A stretch of DNA of 64,000 bases from an uncultured Bacteroides sp. (GTDB lineage Bacteria; Bacteroidota; Bacteroidia; Bacteroidales; Bacteroidaceae): positions 8,702 to 72,701 of the forward strand of contig CAJKOW010000004.1 of assembly GCA_905201685.1 (NCBI GenBank), given 5' to 3'. Made by a program: the position numbers and the translations under genes. The notes under the pieces are model-generated. The model was not told where the DNA came from, searched no databases, and was given only the letters and a program-made list of their open reading frames with translations. This document shows positions 19,070 through 30,797 of the stretch, in pieces; within the stretch, counting starts at the first letter, position 1; each line of letters starts with the position of its first letter.

Positions 19070-19107
19070 GCTCGGTGAGATAATATTGAAAATCTCATCG
19101 AGCTTTT
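19070..19107 (+). terminator. Rho-independent terminator after the GH43 gene
   Basis: Twelve-pair stem GCTCGGTGAGAT (19070-19081) / ATCTCATCGAGC (19092-19103) with one wobble pair, followed by TTTT. Confidence 0.78.
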
Positions 19108-19212
19108 ACTTTCTGCTCTACTCATACGTTATACCTGTTGGGATGGGAGAAACATACTTTTGGGGATGGAATTGTCCCTCAAAAATAGAAAAAAAGCATT
19201 TTTTTCTTCATG

Positions 19213-19279
19213 ATGTAACGTGAGTGAATGTATTTGTAACATAGTTCTTGGGTAATTTGCTTGAAGTTGCTTTACTTTG
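19213..19279 (+). promoter_or_regulatory. Promoter of the multimodular enzyme operon with 21-bp direct-repeat operator (site C)
   Basis: TGTAAC (19214-19219) and TGTAAC (19235-19240) are exactly 21 bp apart. The stretch from 19209 on (CATGATGTAACGTGAGTGAA) repeats site B letter for letter over 20 bases. The best -7 match is TTACTTTG (19272-19279, one mismatch to TAnnTTTG), 31 bp after the second half-site, as at site A. It would drive the operon from 19.4 to 37.6 kb. Confidence 0.62.
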
Positions 19280-19334
19280 TAATCACCTTAAGGCTGAAAT
19301 AAACTTGTTTAGCAATAGCTATTTTAAGAGATAA

Positions 19335-21851
<2,517 letters not shown>

Positions 21852-21892
21852 AAGACGTTTTCCTATTTGAGAGAGTCTTAGAACTGGAACTT

Positions 21893-22036
21893 CACTTTAT
21901 CTTGCTATATTCTTCGTGAAGAGTATTACGCCATCGGAAACGATGTATCATTTATTTCGATGTCTTGCCGGGGAGGAGATAGTGTTTTCTCGAGGACAAG
22001 GTAATGCCTTTCCGGGGATTAGAGCAAGATAAAGTG
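21893..22036. repeat. 144-bp intergenic element with perfect 14-bp terminal inverted repeats
   Basis: Arms CACTTTATCTTGCT (21893-21906) and AGCAAGATAAAGTG (22023-22036). Between them is a small GAAA-type hairpin CATCG-GAAA-CGATG near 21932-21945 and GC-rich stretches. It has no ORF. It could be a MITE-like element or a structured RNA between two cotranscribed genes. It fills most of the 258-bp gap. Confidence 0.5.
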
Positions 22037-22109
22037 CACTTGTTTTTGGGCATGATTTATACCCATTTTGACATTGATAATGATTAAATATCTTTAGTTC
22101 TGGCATCGT

Positions 22110-24647
22110 ATGAGAAATTACTATTATATTTTGGCAACTTTGTTGGCTTTTTGGGTGAGCAATTTGCAAGCTCAAAATCCAGTTATCCGGGAACATTTTT
22201 CAGCCGATCCTACCGCACGGGTCTTTGAAGGGAAAATGTATCTTTATCCTTCACATGATATTCCCAGCCCGATTGAACGGCTGAAGGAATGGTTTTGTAT
22301 GGCAGACTATCATGTCTATTCATCTGAAGATCTGGTCGATTGGACAGATCATGGTGTGATAGTCAGTCAGAATCGTGTACCTTGGGTTCAACCGGATTCT
22401 TATTCCATGTGGGCTCCCGATTGTGTTTACAAAGATGGAAAATATTATTTTTATTTCCCTTCTACTCCGAAAGGTGAAGGAAGGCGGGGGTTCGCAGTTG
22501 GTGTAGCTATTGCCGATAAGCCTTATGGACCGTTTGTACCTCAGCGTCGTGCCATACAGGGTGTGAATGGTATTGATCCATGTGTATTAGTCGATCGTGA
22601 CGGACAGAGTTACATATATTGGGCAGGACGTGGCATGCAGGTCGCAAAGTTGAAATCAAACATGCTTGAAATAGCTTCTGATCCGATGCAGATTGAAGGA
22701 TTGCCGGACGGATTCAAAGAAGGGCCTTTTGTGTTTGAACGGAAGGGAAAATATTATTTTACCTTCCCTTGGGTAAAAGATAAAACCGAGACATTGGCTT
22801 ATGCCATGGGTGATAATCCGATGGGGCCGTTCGAGTTTAAGGGGGTTATTATGGATGAGTCACCTACGGGGTGTTGGACGAATCATCATTCGATTGTAGA
22901 ATATAAGGGTCAGTGGTATCTTTTCTATCATCATAACGATTATTCGCCGGAGTTTGATAAAAACCGATCTGTCAGAGTTGATTCATTGTTTTTCAATCCT
23001 GATGGAACTATTCAGAAGGTAATACCTACTCTGCGTGGTGTAGGGGTAACTGATGCGCGCTCTCGGATTCAGATTGACAGGTATAGTGAAACAAGTTCGA
23101 AGGGTATCTCCTTGGCTTTTGTCGATGAAACTGATAAATTTAAAGGGTGGAAAAGTGTATTTACGCGGAAAGGTGCCTGGTTACGATACAATCGGGTAGA
23201 TTTCGGTCAGGAGCCGGTGGTGACAATGCGTGTGCGAGCCAAGTCGAAGAAAGGTGGTACTTTGTTGATTCATACTACTGGTGGCGTTCAAATCGGGGAG
23301 ATTATTGTACCTAAAAGTTCGGATTGGATAGAAGTTAGTACTTCTGTCGATAATTCTCCAACTGGAGTTTGTGATTTAAAATGTAGTCTTATAAAAGGTA
23401 CAAACATGGAGGTTGATTGGTTAGGATTCGATGCATTGCCTTGGAGTAAAGGAGCTTTTGAGACGAGGACATATCGGAATCTTTTTGCAGAGTTGGGTTA
23501 CAAACCGGCCGACATTGATGCAAAAGTAACTTCTGTTTTCAATGATTTGTTTTTCGGCACCAACAAAATATATTTTGAAGTAGGTGACTCTTTAGCTTAT
23601 ATATCTGACATAAAGAATCATGATGTCCGAACGGAAGGTATGTCATATGGAATGATGATTGCTGTACAGTTTGATAAAAAAGATATATTCGATCGTTTAT
23701 GGCGTTGGAGCAAGAAATACATGCAACATCAGGAGGGGCCTTCAAAAGGATATTTTGCATGGAGTTGTAAAACCGATGGTACCCGTAATTCACATGGATC
23801 AGCTTCCGATGGAGAACTTTATTTTGTAACTTCGCTGATTTTTGCATCTAATCGTTGGGGAAATGATACCGGAATTGATTACTTGGCAGAGGCCCAGAAT
23901 ATATTAGATTGTTCTATGCAGAAGGCGGGCATGGATCGGGTAGCTCCTTTCATCAACATACAGCATCAAATGATAACTTTTACTCCTGATCCTTGGGGAG
24001 GAAGCTTTACTGATCCTTCTTATCATATTCCGGCATTTTATGAGGTATGGGCGCGTTGGGCCGAAGATGGTCGGAGCGGTTTTTGGCGTGAGTGTGCTGA
24101 GAAAAGTCGTGAATACTTGCAGAAATGCATTCATCCTTCAACTGGTTTGAATCCTGATTATAGCCACTATGATGGAACTTTGCTTGGTAATAATCGGATT
24201 TTGGGTGACGCTTTTCGTTTTGATTCTTGGCGTGTGCCTATGAACATTGCTTTAGATTATTCTTGGTCGTGCGCCGACCGATCATGGCAACAATCTTATG
24301 GAAATAAGATACAGAATTTTTTGTATGCACAAGGAATTGATACTTTTGTTGATCAGTATAATGTTGATGGCACTCAGGTGAAGGATATTTTGGGTGCGGG
24401 TGGTTATAAGAAACTTCGTCATTCGTTGGGCTTGGTAGCAACTGCGGCGTCTGTTTCATTGGTATGTACTCATAGTAAGATGGCAGAGTTCGTTGAGTGT
24501 TTATGGAATGCTGAACATGTTCCTTACGATGATGGCTATTTCGATGCCTATTATGATGGGTTGTTGCGGTTATTTGCTTTTATGCATTTAAGTGGAAAAT
24601 ATCAGATTATTTTCCCGAAAGAACAGCAAGTCCTTAAAAATAATTGA
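22110..24647 (+). CDS. GH43-GH8 fusion: beta-xylosidase/arabinofuranosidase plus reducing-end xylose-releasing exo-oligoxylanase
   Basis: Exported 845-residue enzyme with a signal to about residue 22. The N-terminal GH43 propeller (about 25-315, 'SADPTARVFEGKMYLYPSHD') resembles the subfamily 1 type also seen in the leaderless GH43 at 52.06 kb. A short CBM6-like beta domain follows (about 325-445). The C-terminal half (about 455-845) is GH8 of the reducing-end xylosidase (Rex) type: acid Glu509 in 'VRTEGMSYG', Asp567 in 'SASDGE' and Asp705 in 'RFDSWRVP'. The Glu-Asp spacing of 58 equals that of E70-D128 in the Bacillus Rex enzyme, and Asp705 sits at the place of its base D263. GH43 would work from the non-reducing end and GH8 from the reducing end of the same xylo-oligosaccharide. 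Confidence 0.9.
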   Translation: MRNYYYILATLLAFWVSNLQAQNPVIREHFSADPTARVFEGKMYLYPSHDIPSPIERLKEWFCMADYHVYSSEDLVDWTDHGVIVSQNRVPWVQPDSYSMWAPDCVYKDGKYYFYFPSTPKGEGRRGFAVGVAIADKPYGPFVPQRRAIQGVNGIDPCVLVDRDGQSYIYWAGRGMQVAKLKSNMLEIASDPMQIEGLPDGFKEGPFVFERKGKYYFTFPWVKDKTETLAYAMGDNPMGPFEFKGVIMDESPTGCWTNHHSIVEYKGQWYLFYHHNDYSPEFDKNRSVRVDSLFFNPDGTIQKVIPTLRGVGVTDARSRIQIDRYSETSSKGISLAFVDETDKFKGWKSVFTRKGAWLRYNRVDFGQEPVVTMRVRAKSKKGGTLLIHTTGGVQIGEIIVPKSSDWIEVSTSVDNSPTGVCDLKCSLIKGTNMEVDWLGFDALPWSKGAFETRTYRNLFAELGYKPADIDAKVTSVFNDLFFGTNKIYFEVGDSLAYISDIKNHDVRTEGMSYGMMIAVQFDKKDIFDRLWRWSKKYMQHQEGPSKGYFAWSCKTDGTRNSHGSASDGELYFVTSLIFASNRWGNDTGIDYLAEAQNILDCSMQKAGMDRVAPFINIQHQMITFTPDPWGGSFTDPSYHIPAFYEVWARWAEDGRSGFWRECAEKSREYLQKCIHPSTGLNPDYSHYDGTLLGNNRILGDAFRFDSWRVPMNIALDYSWSCADRSWQQSYGNKIQNFLYAQGIDTFVDQYNVDGTQVKDILGAGGYKKLRHSLGLVATAASVSLVCTHSKMAEFVECLWNAEHVPYDDGYFDAYYDGLLRLFAFMHLSGKYQIIFPKEQQVLKNN

Positions 24648-24666
24648 AAACAATAATATTGAAAGT

Positions 24667-27474
24667 ATGAATATGAAGAGAATGTTGTCCATGTGCTTTG
24701 TGGGAATTTGTGCCGTGTATTCGGTTTATGCCCAACGCACATTTTTGTATGAAGGAAATCCGATAGTTACGGATAAGTTTACAGCCGATCCGGCACCGAT
24801 GGTGCATGATGGTAAGTTGTATTTATATGTGGGACATGATGAATACTATGCTGGGCAGGATACGGCATCTGGTGGTAGAGAGTTTAATATTACTGAATGG
24901 CTTTGTTACTCAACGGAAGACATGAAAACATGGACCGATCACGGATCTGTGTTGCGTCCGACCGATTTTAAATGGGCTGTTGGTGAAGCCTGGGCTTCGC
25001 AAGTAGTAGAAAGAAACGGAAAGTTCTATTATTATACAACGGTTCAGGGTGGTGAGCCTTATACCGGAAAAGCTGTTGGAGTAGCAGTTTCTGATAGTCC
25101 GGTCGGACCGTTTGTTGATGCAATTGGGAAACCGTTGGTAAGTGATGATATGACATCTAATGGAAAACGTGGCTGGTGGAATGACATTGATCCAACTGTT
25201 TTGATCGAGAAGAACGGACAGGCATGGTTATGTTGGGGGAATGGGACTTGCTTTATGGCCAAGCTGAAATCGAATATGATTGAATTGGATGGAGAAATCA
25301 AAGTGATTGATTTACCTAAATATGTGGAAGGACCATGGCTTCACGAACGGAATGGAATCTATTATCTGACCTATGCCTCAATGGGAAAAGGGCGTGAAAC
25401 GATATCTTATGCAACGGCTAAAAGCATGGAAGGCCCTTGGGAATATCAGGGTGAACTTACAGGTATGGCAGAGAATAGCTTCACTATTCATCCGGGTATT
25501 GCTGAATTTAAAGACAAATGGTATTTGTTTTATCACAATGCTGTACTGACTATTGATGGACATAGAGGAGCTATCGGTCGCCGATCCGTTTGTGTGGACG
25601 AACTTTTCTATAATGAAGATGGCACAATGAAATATGTCGATCAAACTCGTGTTATTTCTTCTCCCAATGGTAAGGTTCGTCTGAAATATACAACAAATGC
25701 TGAGAGCCAACTTGCATTTGAAGTTTCTTACGCGGATGGGAATGAGCAACATGAAGTATTGTCGATACCAACCATTGGTATGTGCACGCAAGATGGAGTT
25801 GGTCGCGGATTGAGATTGAAAAGTGTGAGCCAACCACGTCCGATTAAGGATGACTATACCATGCTGACAGGAAAGCGTAAGCATTGCGTCAACGAGGGGG
25901 TAGAATATGTATATTCGTTTACCGATTCCCTTCGTCGGGAGTTGAAACTGAATCTTCGCCTTTATAACGACGGCATTGCTTTCCGTTACGAATTGCCTAA
26001 GCTTAATCAGGCTGTTCTTGGCGATGAGTTAACTACTTATCGTATTGCTGAAGGGACAAAACGGTGGATGCAAAAATATAATTTTGGCTATGAAGATTTT
26101 TTCCCGATGACAACGACTGGCAAGGATAATAATCGTCATTGGGGATATCCGGCATTGATTCAGGCGGATAATGATGTTTGGGCATTGATTTCCGAAGCGG
26201 GTATTGGAAGGCAAAACAGTGCTTCTTCACTAAAGAATGAACGACTTGCAACGGATTATAAAGTATGCCCGGCTGAAAATACCAAAGCCATAACGGGTGA
26301 TTGGATTTCTCCATGGCGAGTGCTTATAATAGGTTCCTTGGCCGATGTGGTTGAATCTACACTAATAACTGATGTCAGTGAACCAAGTCTGCTGAAAAGC
26401 ACCGATTGGATTCACCCAGGAAATGTATCGTGGATTTATTGGGCGTATAATCACGGCTCGAAGGATTTTCAGATCGTCAAGAAATACATTGATATGGCTG
26501 CCAAGTTGAAATGGCCTTATGTATTAATTGATTGGGAATGGGATGTAATGGGAAATGGTGGCACTGTTCAAGATGCATTAAAATACGCCGAAAAGCTTGG
26601 AGTGCGAACCCTTTTGTGGTATAATTCGTCAACTGCTTGGGTTAATAATGGCGCAGCGGGACCTTTGTATAAGCTGAATACTCCTGAGAATCGTGAAAAA
26701 GAGTTTTCGTGGTTAGAGGAGAATAAGGTTTCAGGAGTTAAGATTGATTTTTTTGCAGGAGATGGGGAAGAGACGATGTCTTATTGTATTGATTTGCTTG
26801 CATCAGCAGCTAAACACCATTTGTTAGTTAATTTTCACGGAGCAACGATTCCCCGTGGATGGCAGCGAACATATCCTAACCTTATGTCTGTAGAAGCTGT
26901 TTATGGCGCAGAATGGTATAATAACACTCCTGTTCTAACTGACAAGGCAGCATCGCACAATACTACTTTACCATTTACACGCAATGTGGTAGGTCCGATG
27001 GATTATACTCCATGTACATTTTCCGATTCTCAACATCCGCATATTACGACCCATGCTCACGAATTGGCATTACCTGTTGTGTTTGAATCAGCTTTGCAAC
27101 ATTGGGCCGATCGTCCTGAAAGTTATCTCTCTCAGCCGGAAACTGTGAAGAGCTTCATGAGTCAGTTGCCCACGACTTGGGATGATACTCATTTGGTTTC
27201 CGGTTATCCGGGTGAGTATGTTGTTATGGCTCGTCAGAAGGGTACGACCTGGTATGTCGGTGGATTGAATGGTACAGATCAGGCAAAAATATTGGATATT
27301 GACTGGTCTTTTTTGAAAAATGGAAAATATGAAGTTACTTTGTTTCAAGATAGCGGTGATAAGAAACAGCCATGGAAAGTATCGACTGAGACGATGGACT
27401 TGTCTCAGCTCCCGAAGCAGATGAACTGTTTGGCGCGTGGAGGTTTCATAGCAGTGGTTAAACATATCAATTAA
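24667..27474 (+). CDS. GH43-GH97 fusion: arabinofuranosidase/xylosidase plus retaining GH97 alpha-galactosidase-like domain
   Basis: Exported enzyme of 935 residues. The start at 24667 ('MNMKRMLSM', signal ending 'VYAQ') lies 19 bp after the GH43-GH8 stop; the longer frame from 24592 would overlap that gene and hide the signal. GH43 covers about 25-330 ('[20 protein letters not shown]', acid Glu in 'VEGPWLHERNG'). GH97 covers about 335-935: N-terminal beta-sandwich, TIM barrel with predicted nucleophile Asp694 in 'VKIDFFAGD' and acid/base Glu743 in 'SVEAVYG', then a C-terminal beta domain. An Asp in the 'K(V/I)DF' motif marks the retaining branch of GH97 (alpha-galactosidase or beta-L-arabinopyranosidase), not the inverting SusB-like branch. 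It could free arabinose and a pyranose cap from the same side chain. The next gene codes a stand-alone GH97. Confidence 0.87.
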   Translation: MNMKRMLSMCFVGICAVYSVYAQRTFLYEGNPIVTDKFTADPAPMVHDGKLYLYVGHDEYYAGQDTASGGREFNITEWLCYSTEDMKTWTDHGSVLRPTDFKWAVGEAWASQVVERNGKFYYYTTVQGGEPYTGKAVGVAVSDSPVGPFVDAIGKPLVSDDMTSNGKRGWWNDIDPTVLIEKNGQAWLCWGNGTCFMAKLKSNMIELDGEIKVIDLPKYVEGPWLHERNGIYYLTYASMGKGRETISYATAKSMEGPWEYQGELTGMAENSFTIHPGIAEFKDKWYLFYHNAVLTIDGHRGAIGRRSVCVDELFYNEDGTMKYVDQTRVISSPNGKVRLKYTTNAESQLAFEVSYADGNEQHEVLSIPTIGMCTQDGVGRGLRLKSVSQPRPIKDDYTMLTGKRKHCVNEGVEYVYSFTDSLRRELKLNLRLYNDGIAFRYELPKLNQAVLGDELTTYRIAEGTKRWMQKYNFGYEDFFPMTTTGKDNNRHWGYPALIQADNDVWALISEAGIGRQNSASSLKNERLATDYKVCPAENTKAITGDWISPWRVLIIGSLADVVESTLITDVSEPSLLKSTDWIHPGNVSWIYWAYNHGSKDFQIVKKYIDMAAKLKWPYVLIDWEWDVMGNGGTVQDALKYAEKLGVRTLLWYNSSTAWVNNGAAGPLYKLNTPENREKEFSWLEENKVSGVKIDFFAGDGEETMSYCIDLLASAAKHHLLVNFHGATIPRGWQRTYPNLMSVEAVYGAEWYNNTPVLTDKAASHNTTLPFTRNVVGPMDYTPCTFSDSQHPHITTHAHELALPVVFESALQHWADRPESYLSQPETVKSFMSQLPTTWDDTHLVSGYPGEYVVMARQKGTTWYVGGLNGTDQAKILDIDWSFLKNGKYEVTLFQDSGDKKQPWKVSTETMDLSQLPKQMNCLARGGFIAVVKHIN

Positions 27475-27489
27475 AAATAGATACAAAAG

Positions 27490-29436
27490 ATGAATAGAAA
27501 TACAATCTTATTATGTTCTTGTTTTTTGTGGGCGGCTTCTGCCTTTGCCACAGAAAAAAATGTCTCGAGTCCTGATGGAAAAATTGTCGTTGCAGTTTCC
27601 GATGAAGGGGGGAATCCTTCTTACAGTGTGACTTACAATGGCACACCTTTTCTGTTGAAGTCGCCTTTAGGGGTCGAAACGAATTTGGGAGATTTTACGT
27701 CGCAGATGGCTTTATCTTCAACTTCTGCGACTGAAGCACTGAATGAAACATACCAGTTGCCGAATATCAAGCAGAGTCATGTGGAATATCAGGCCAATCG
27801 TCAAGTGTTTACATTCTCCAAGGATGGAAAGCAAATATATGATGTCATATTTCAGGTAAGCAATCGGGATATTGCTTTCAGATACAAACTTTATCCGCAG
27901 AAGGAAACTTTATGTTGCGTGGTATTGAAAGAGGCTACTGGTTTTGCCGTGCCGCAGGGGACGACAACATTTATGTGTCCGCAAAGTAAACCGATGGGTG
28001 GTTTTGCACGAACTTCTCCCAGTTACGAAACCGGTTATACTCCCGATGATGCGATAGGCAAGAATGGTTGGGGAGAGGGATATACTTTCCCTTGTCTGTT
28101 CCGAATGAATGAAAATGGCTGGTTGCTGATTTCAGAAACGGGAACCGATGGTAGCTATTGCGGATGCCGTTTGCTGGGTCAGGCGAATGGACTTTATACG
28201 ATAGGTTTCCCGCAAGAAGGCGAGATGAATGGAAATGCTTCTGTCTATCCGGGTATGGCATTACCAGGCGAAACTCCTTGGCGTACGATTACGTTAGGCG
28301 AGACGTTGGCTCCGATTGTAGAGACTACTGTAGCTTTTGATGTGGTAAAGCCTAAGTACGAAGCTTCTAAGAAATATGAGTATGGTAAAGGTTCGTGGAG
28401 TTGGATAATTGGTATGGATGTAAGCACCAACTATGAGGAACAGCTTCGTTACATCGATTTTTCGGCAGCAATGGGTTATCAGTCAGTTTTGATTGATGCT
28501 CTGTGGGATAAGCAGATAGGATATGATAGAATTGAAGAATTAGCCAAATATGGTGCCAAGAAGGGAGTTGCTCTTTACCTGTGGTATAATTCAAATGGTT
28601 ATTGGAACGATGCTCCGCAAAGTCCACGTGGCATTATGGATAATGCTATTGCCCGTCGTCGCGAAATGGCTTGGATGAAGGAAGTGGGCATCAGAGGTAT
28701 AAAAGTCGATTTCTTTGGTGGTGATAAACAAGCCACGATGCAACTTTATGAAGATATATTGGCTGATGCAAACGATTATGGTCTGTTAGTCATTTTCCAT
28801 GGTTGTACTTTGCCTCGTGGTTGGGAGCGTATGTATCCTAATTATGCAGCAAGCGAGGCTGTATTGGCGAGTGAAAACTTGCATTTTTCTCAAGGAAGTT
28901 GCGATGCTGAAGCGTTTAATGCCTGTTTGCATCCTTTTATCCGCAACACGGTAGGTAGCATGGATTTTGGCGGAAGTGCTTTGAACAAATATTATAATGC
29001 GAAGAACGAACCAAGAGGAAGCCGTCGTGTAACATCAGATGTATTTGCTTTAGCAACAGCAGTTCTGTTCCAAAGTGCCGTACAGCATTTCGCTTTGGCT
29101 CCAAATAATCTGACCGATGCGCCTGCGTGGGCTATTGATTTCATGAAACAAGTGCCTTCTACCTGGGATGAAGTCCGTTTCATTGACGGTTATCCTGGTA
29201 AATATGTTGTTTTGGCTCGTCGTCATGCCGATAAGTGGTATATTGCAGGTATCAGTGCACAAAAAGAAACATTGAAGTTGAAAATCAAATTACCTATGTT
29301 TACAGCAGGGGAAGAACTTCAATGCTACAGTGATGACAAGAAATTGGAGGGTAGTGTGAAATCTTTTAAGTTGAACAAGAAACAAGAAGTCGAAATCACA
29401 ATACCTGAAAATGGAGGATTGGTCATAACCAAATAA
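27490..29436 (+). CDS. GH97 retaining alpha-galactosidase-like enzyme
   Basis: Exported 648-residue enzyme, the usual size for GH97, with a signal to about residue 20. N-terminal beta-sandwich (about 22-270), barrel (about 275-545), C-terminal beta domain (about 555-648). Predicted nucleophile Asp407 in 'GIKVDFFGGD' and acid/base Glu456 in 'AASEAVLASE'. The Asp-Glu distance (49) is the same as in the GH97 half of the preceding gene, so both belong to the same mechanistic type. Activity is probably alpha-galactosidase or beta-L-arabinopyranosidase on arabinoxylan side chains; context-based. It is 15 bp from the upstream gene and 16 bp from the CE1 gene that follows. Confidence 0.9.
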   Translation: MNRNTILLCSCFLWAASAFATEKNVSSPDGKIVVAVSDEGGNPSYSVTYNGTPFLLKSPLGVETNLGDFTSQMALSSTSATEALNETYQLPNIKQSHVEYQANRQVFTFSKDGKQIYDVIFQVSNRDIAFRYKLYPQKETLCCVVLKEATGFAVPQGTTTFMCPQSKPMGGFARTSPSYETGYTPDDAIGKNGWGEGYTFPCLFRMNENGWLLISETGTDGSYCGCRLLGQANGLYTIGFPQEGEMNGNASVYPGMALPGETPWRTITLGETLAPIVETTVAFDVVKPKYEASKKYEYGKGSWSWIIGMDVSTNYEEQLRYIDFSAAMGYQSVLIDALWDKQIGYDRIEELAKYGAKKGVALYLWYNSNGYWNDAPQSPRGIMDNAIARRREMAWMKEVGIRGIKVDFFGGDKQATMQLYEDILADANDYGLLVIFHGCTLPRGWERMYPNYAASEAVLASENLHFSQGSCDAEAFNACLHPFIRNTVGSMDFGGSALNKYYNAKNEPRGSRRVTSDVFALATAVLFQSAVQHFALAPNNLTDAPAWAIDFMKQVPSTWDEVRFIDGYPGKYVVLARRHADKWYIAGISAQKETLKLKIKLPMFTAGEELQCYSDDKKLEGSVKSFKLNKKQEVEITIPENGGLVITK

Positions 29437-29452
29437 CTAAGTGAGAAAAGCA

Positions 29453-30565
29453 ATGATGAATAGATGTATATTGACAAGTTGTGTTGCTTTGCTATGGTGC
29501 CTGCTTTTGCAGGCACAGGGCAACCCATGGAATAATCCTGTGGAATCTCCTAAAGTGGGTCCGAATGGTGAAGTTACATTTTCTATTCAGGATTCTCATG
29601 CCAAGCAGGTCGAGTTGAGCGGTCAGTTTATGGACGGCCTCCGTCCGTTGACAAAAGGTGAAAACGATATCTGGAGTATTACGGTGAAAATTGATAAGCC
29701 GGACATTTATCCGTATTCATTTGTTGTGGATGGTGTGCAAGTGGCCGATCCTAGCAATATGCTTTTGTTCCCTAATGAACGTTTCAAGGCAAGTTTGCTC
29801 GAGATGCCCGATTCTTCTGCACTATATACGGTGAACAATGTGCCTCATGGCAAAGTGTCATATTGCATTTATTCATCCAGTGTATTAGGTATGAGCCGTC
29901 CGTTGTTGGTTTATACACCTGCAGGTTACGAGGCCGGGAAGACGCAGTATCCTGTACTTTATTTAGTCAGTGGAACGACGGACACAGAGGAAACCTGGTT
30001 TAAGGTCGGACGCGTAAATACGATATTGGACAATCTGATAGCGCAGGGAAAAGCTGAACCGATGATTGTAGTCATGCCTTATGGTTATATGATGAACGGC
30101 ACTCCTATGCCATCGTCGATGGAGGCTGCAGAGATGTACAGTGTCTTTTCGGAGGAGATGGTTAAGTGTGTCATTCCTTTTGTTGAATCCTCTTTCCGTG
30201 TGCGTACCGATAGGGAAGGACGTGCCATTGCCGGTTTTTCCAGAGGTGGTGGGCAGTCTTTGTTTACTGCTTTCTCTCATTTGGATAAGTTTGCCTGGCT
30301 GGCATCGTACAGTGCTTATCTTACTCCGCAGGTGATGGATCGTTATTTCAAGGAACTGATGGTTCCTTCTTTGTCTGAGTCAAAGTTGGAATTATTATGG
30401 TTCGGAGTAGGAAAGGCTGACTTCTTATATCAGGACGTAATAAAGAATCTGGATTATTTTGATAAAAAAGGTATCCGTTATAAGAGCCTGATTACCGAGG
30501 GAGGACATACTTGGATGAATGCCCGTACGTATTTGGCTGAGACGGTACAACAGTTTTTTAAATGA
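29453..30565 (+). CDS. CE1 esterase with N-terminal CBM48-like domain
   Basis: Exported enzyme of about 370 residues. The start is set at ATG 29453 (a second ATG follows at once); a GTG at 29441 is open but adds a charged stretch before the signal 'CVALLWCLLLQAQ'. A CBM48/E-set-like domain (about 30-110, 'KQVELSGQFMDG') precedes the CE1 alpha/beta hydrolase (about 120-370) with Ser263 in 'GFSRGGG' and His in 'EGGHTW'. The order is the same as the second half of the GH43-CE1 fusion at 19.4 kb. Likely a feruloyl or acetyl-xylan esterase. Confidence 0.87.
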   Translation: MMNRCILTSCVALLWCLLLQAQGNPWNNPVESPKVGPNGEVTFSIQDSHAKQVELSGQFMDGLRPLTKGENDIWSITVKIDKPDIYPYSFVVDGVQVADPSNMLLFPNERFKASLLEMPDSSALYTVNNVPHGKVSYCIYSSSVLGMSRPLLVYTPAGYEAGKTQYPVLYLVSGTTDTEETWFKVGRVNTILDNLIAQGKAEPMIVVMPYGYMMNGTPMPSSMEAAEMYSVFSEEMVKCVIPFVESSFRVRTDREGRAIAGFSRGGGQSLFTAFSHLDKFAWLASYSAYLTPQVMDRYFKELMVPSLSESKLELLWFGVGKADFLYQDVIKNLDYFDKKGIRYKSLITEGGHTWMNARTYLAETVQQFFK

Positions 30566-30797
30566 TTTATGTTTCGCCGATTGTTTTTAATCTGTTTTAT
30601 TCTGAGGAAACGAACGGTTTAGTGTTTGTAAACTCCAGATAAGCACGGATAAACAGGCTGTTTAATGCGGATAAGCTGAGGGCTTATTTCCAATAAATAA
30701 CAATAAACTGCTATATTTCGGCTTGTCAGATACTCAATGTGGAGCAGTTCGCATAACGGCAGTCGGATGAAACTTAAGTTGAATAGTTAATAGTTTT

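Noticed and set aside
24592..24666. Earlier start of the GH43-GH97 gene
   Set aside because: It would overlap the GH43-GH8 gene by 56 bp and bury the signal peptide.
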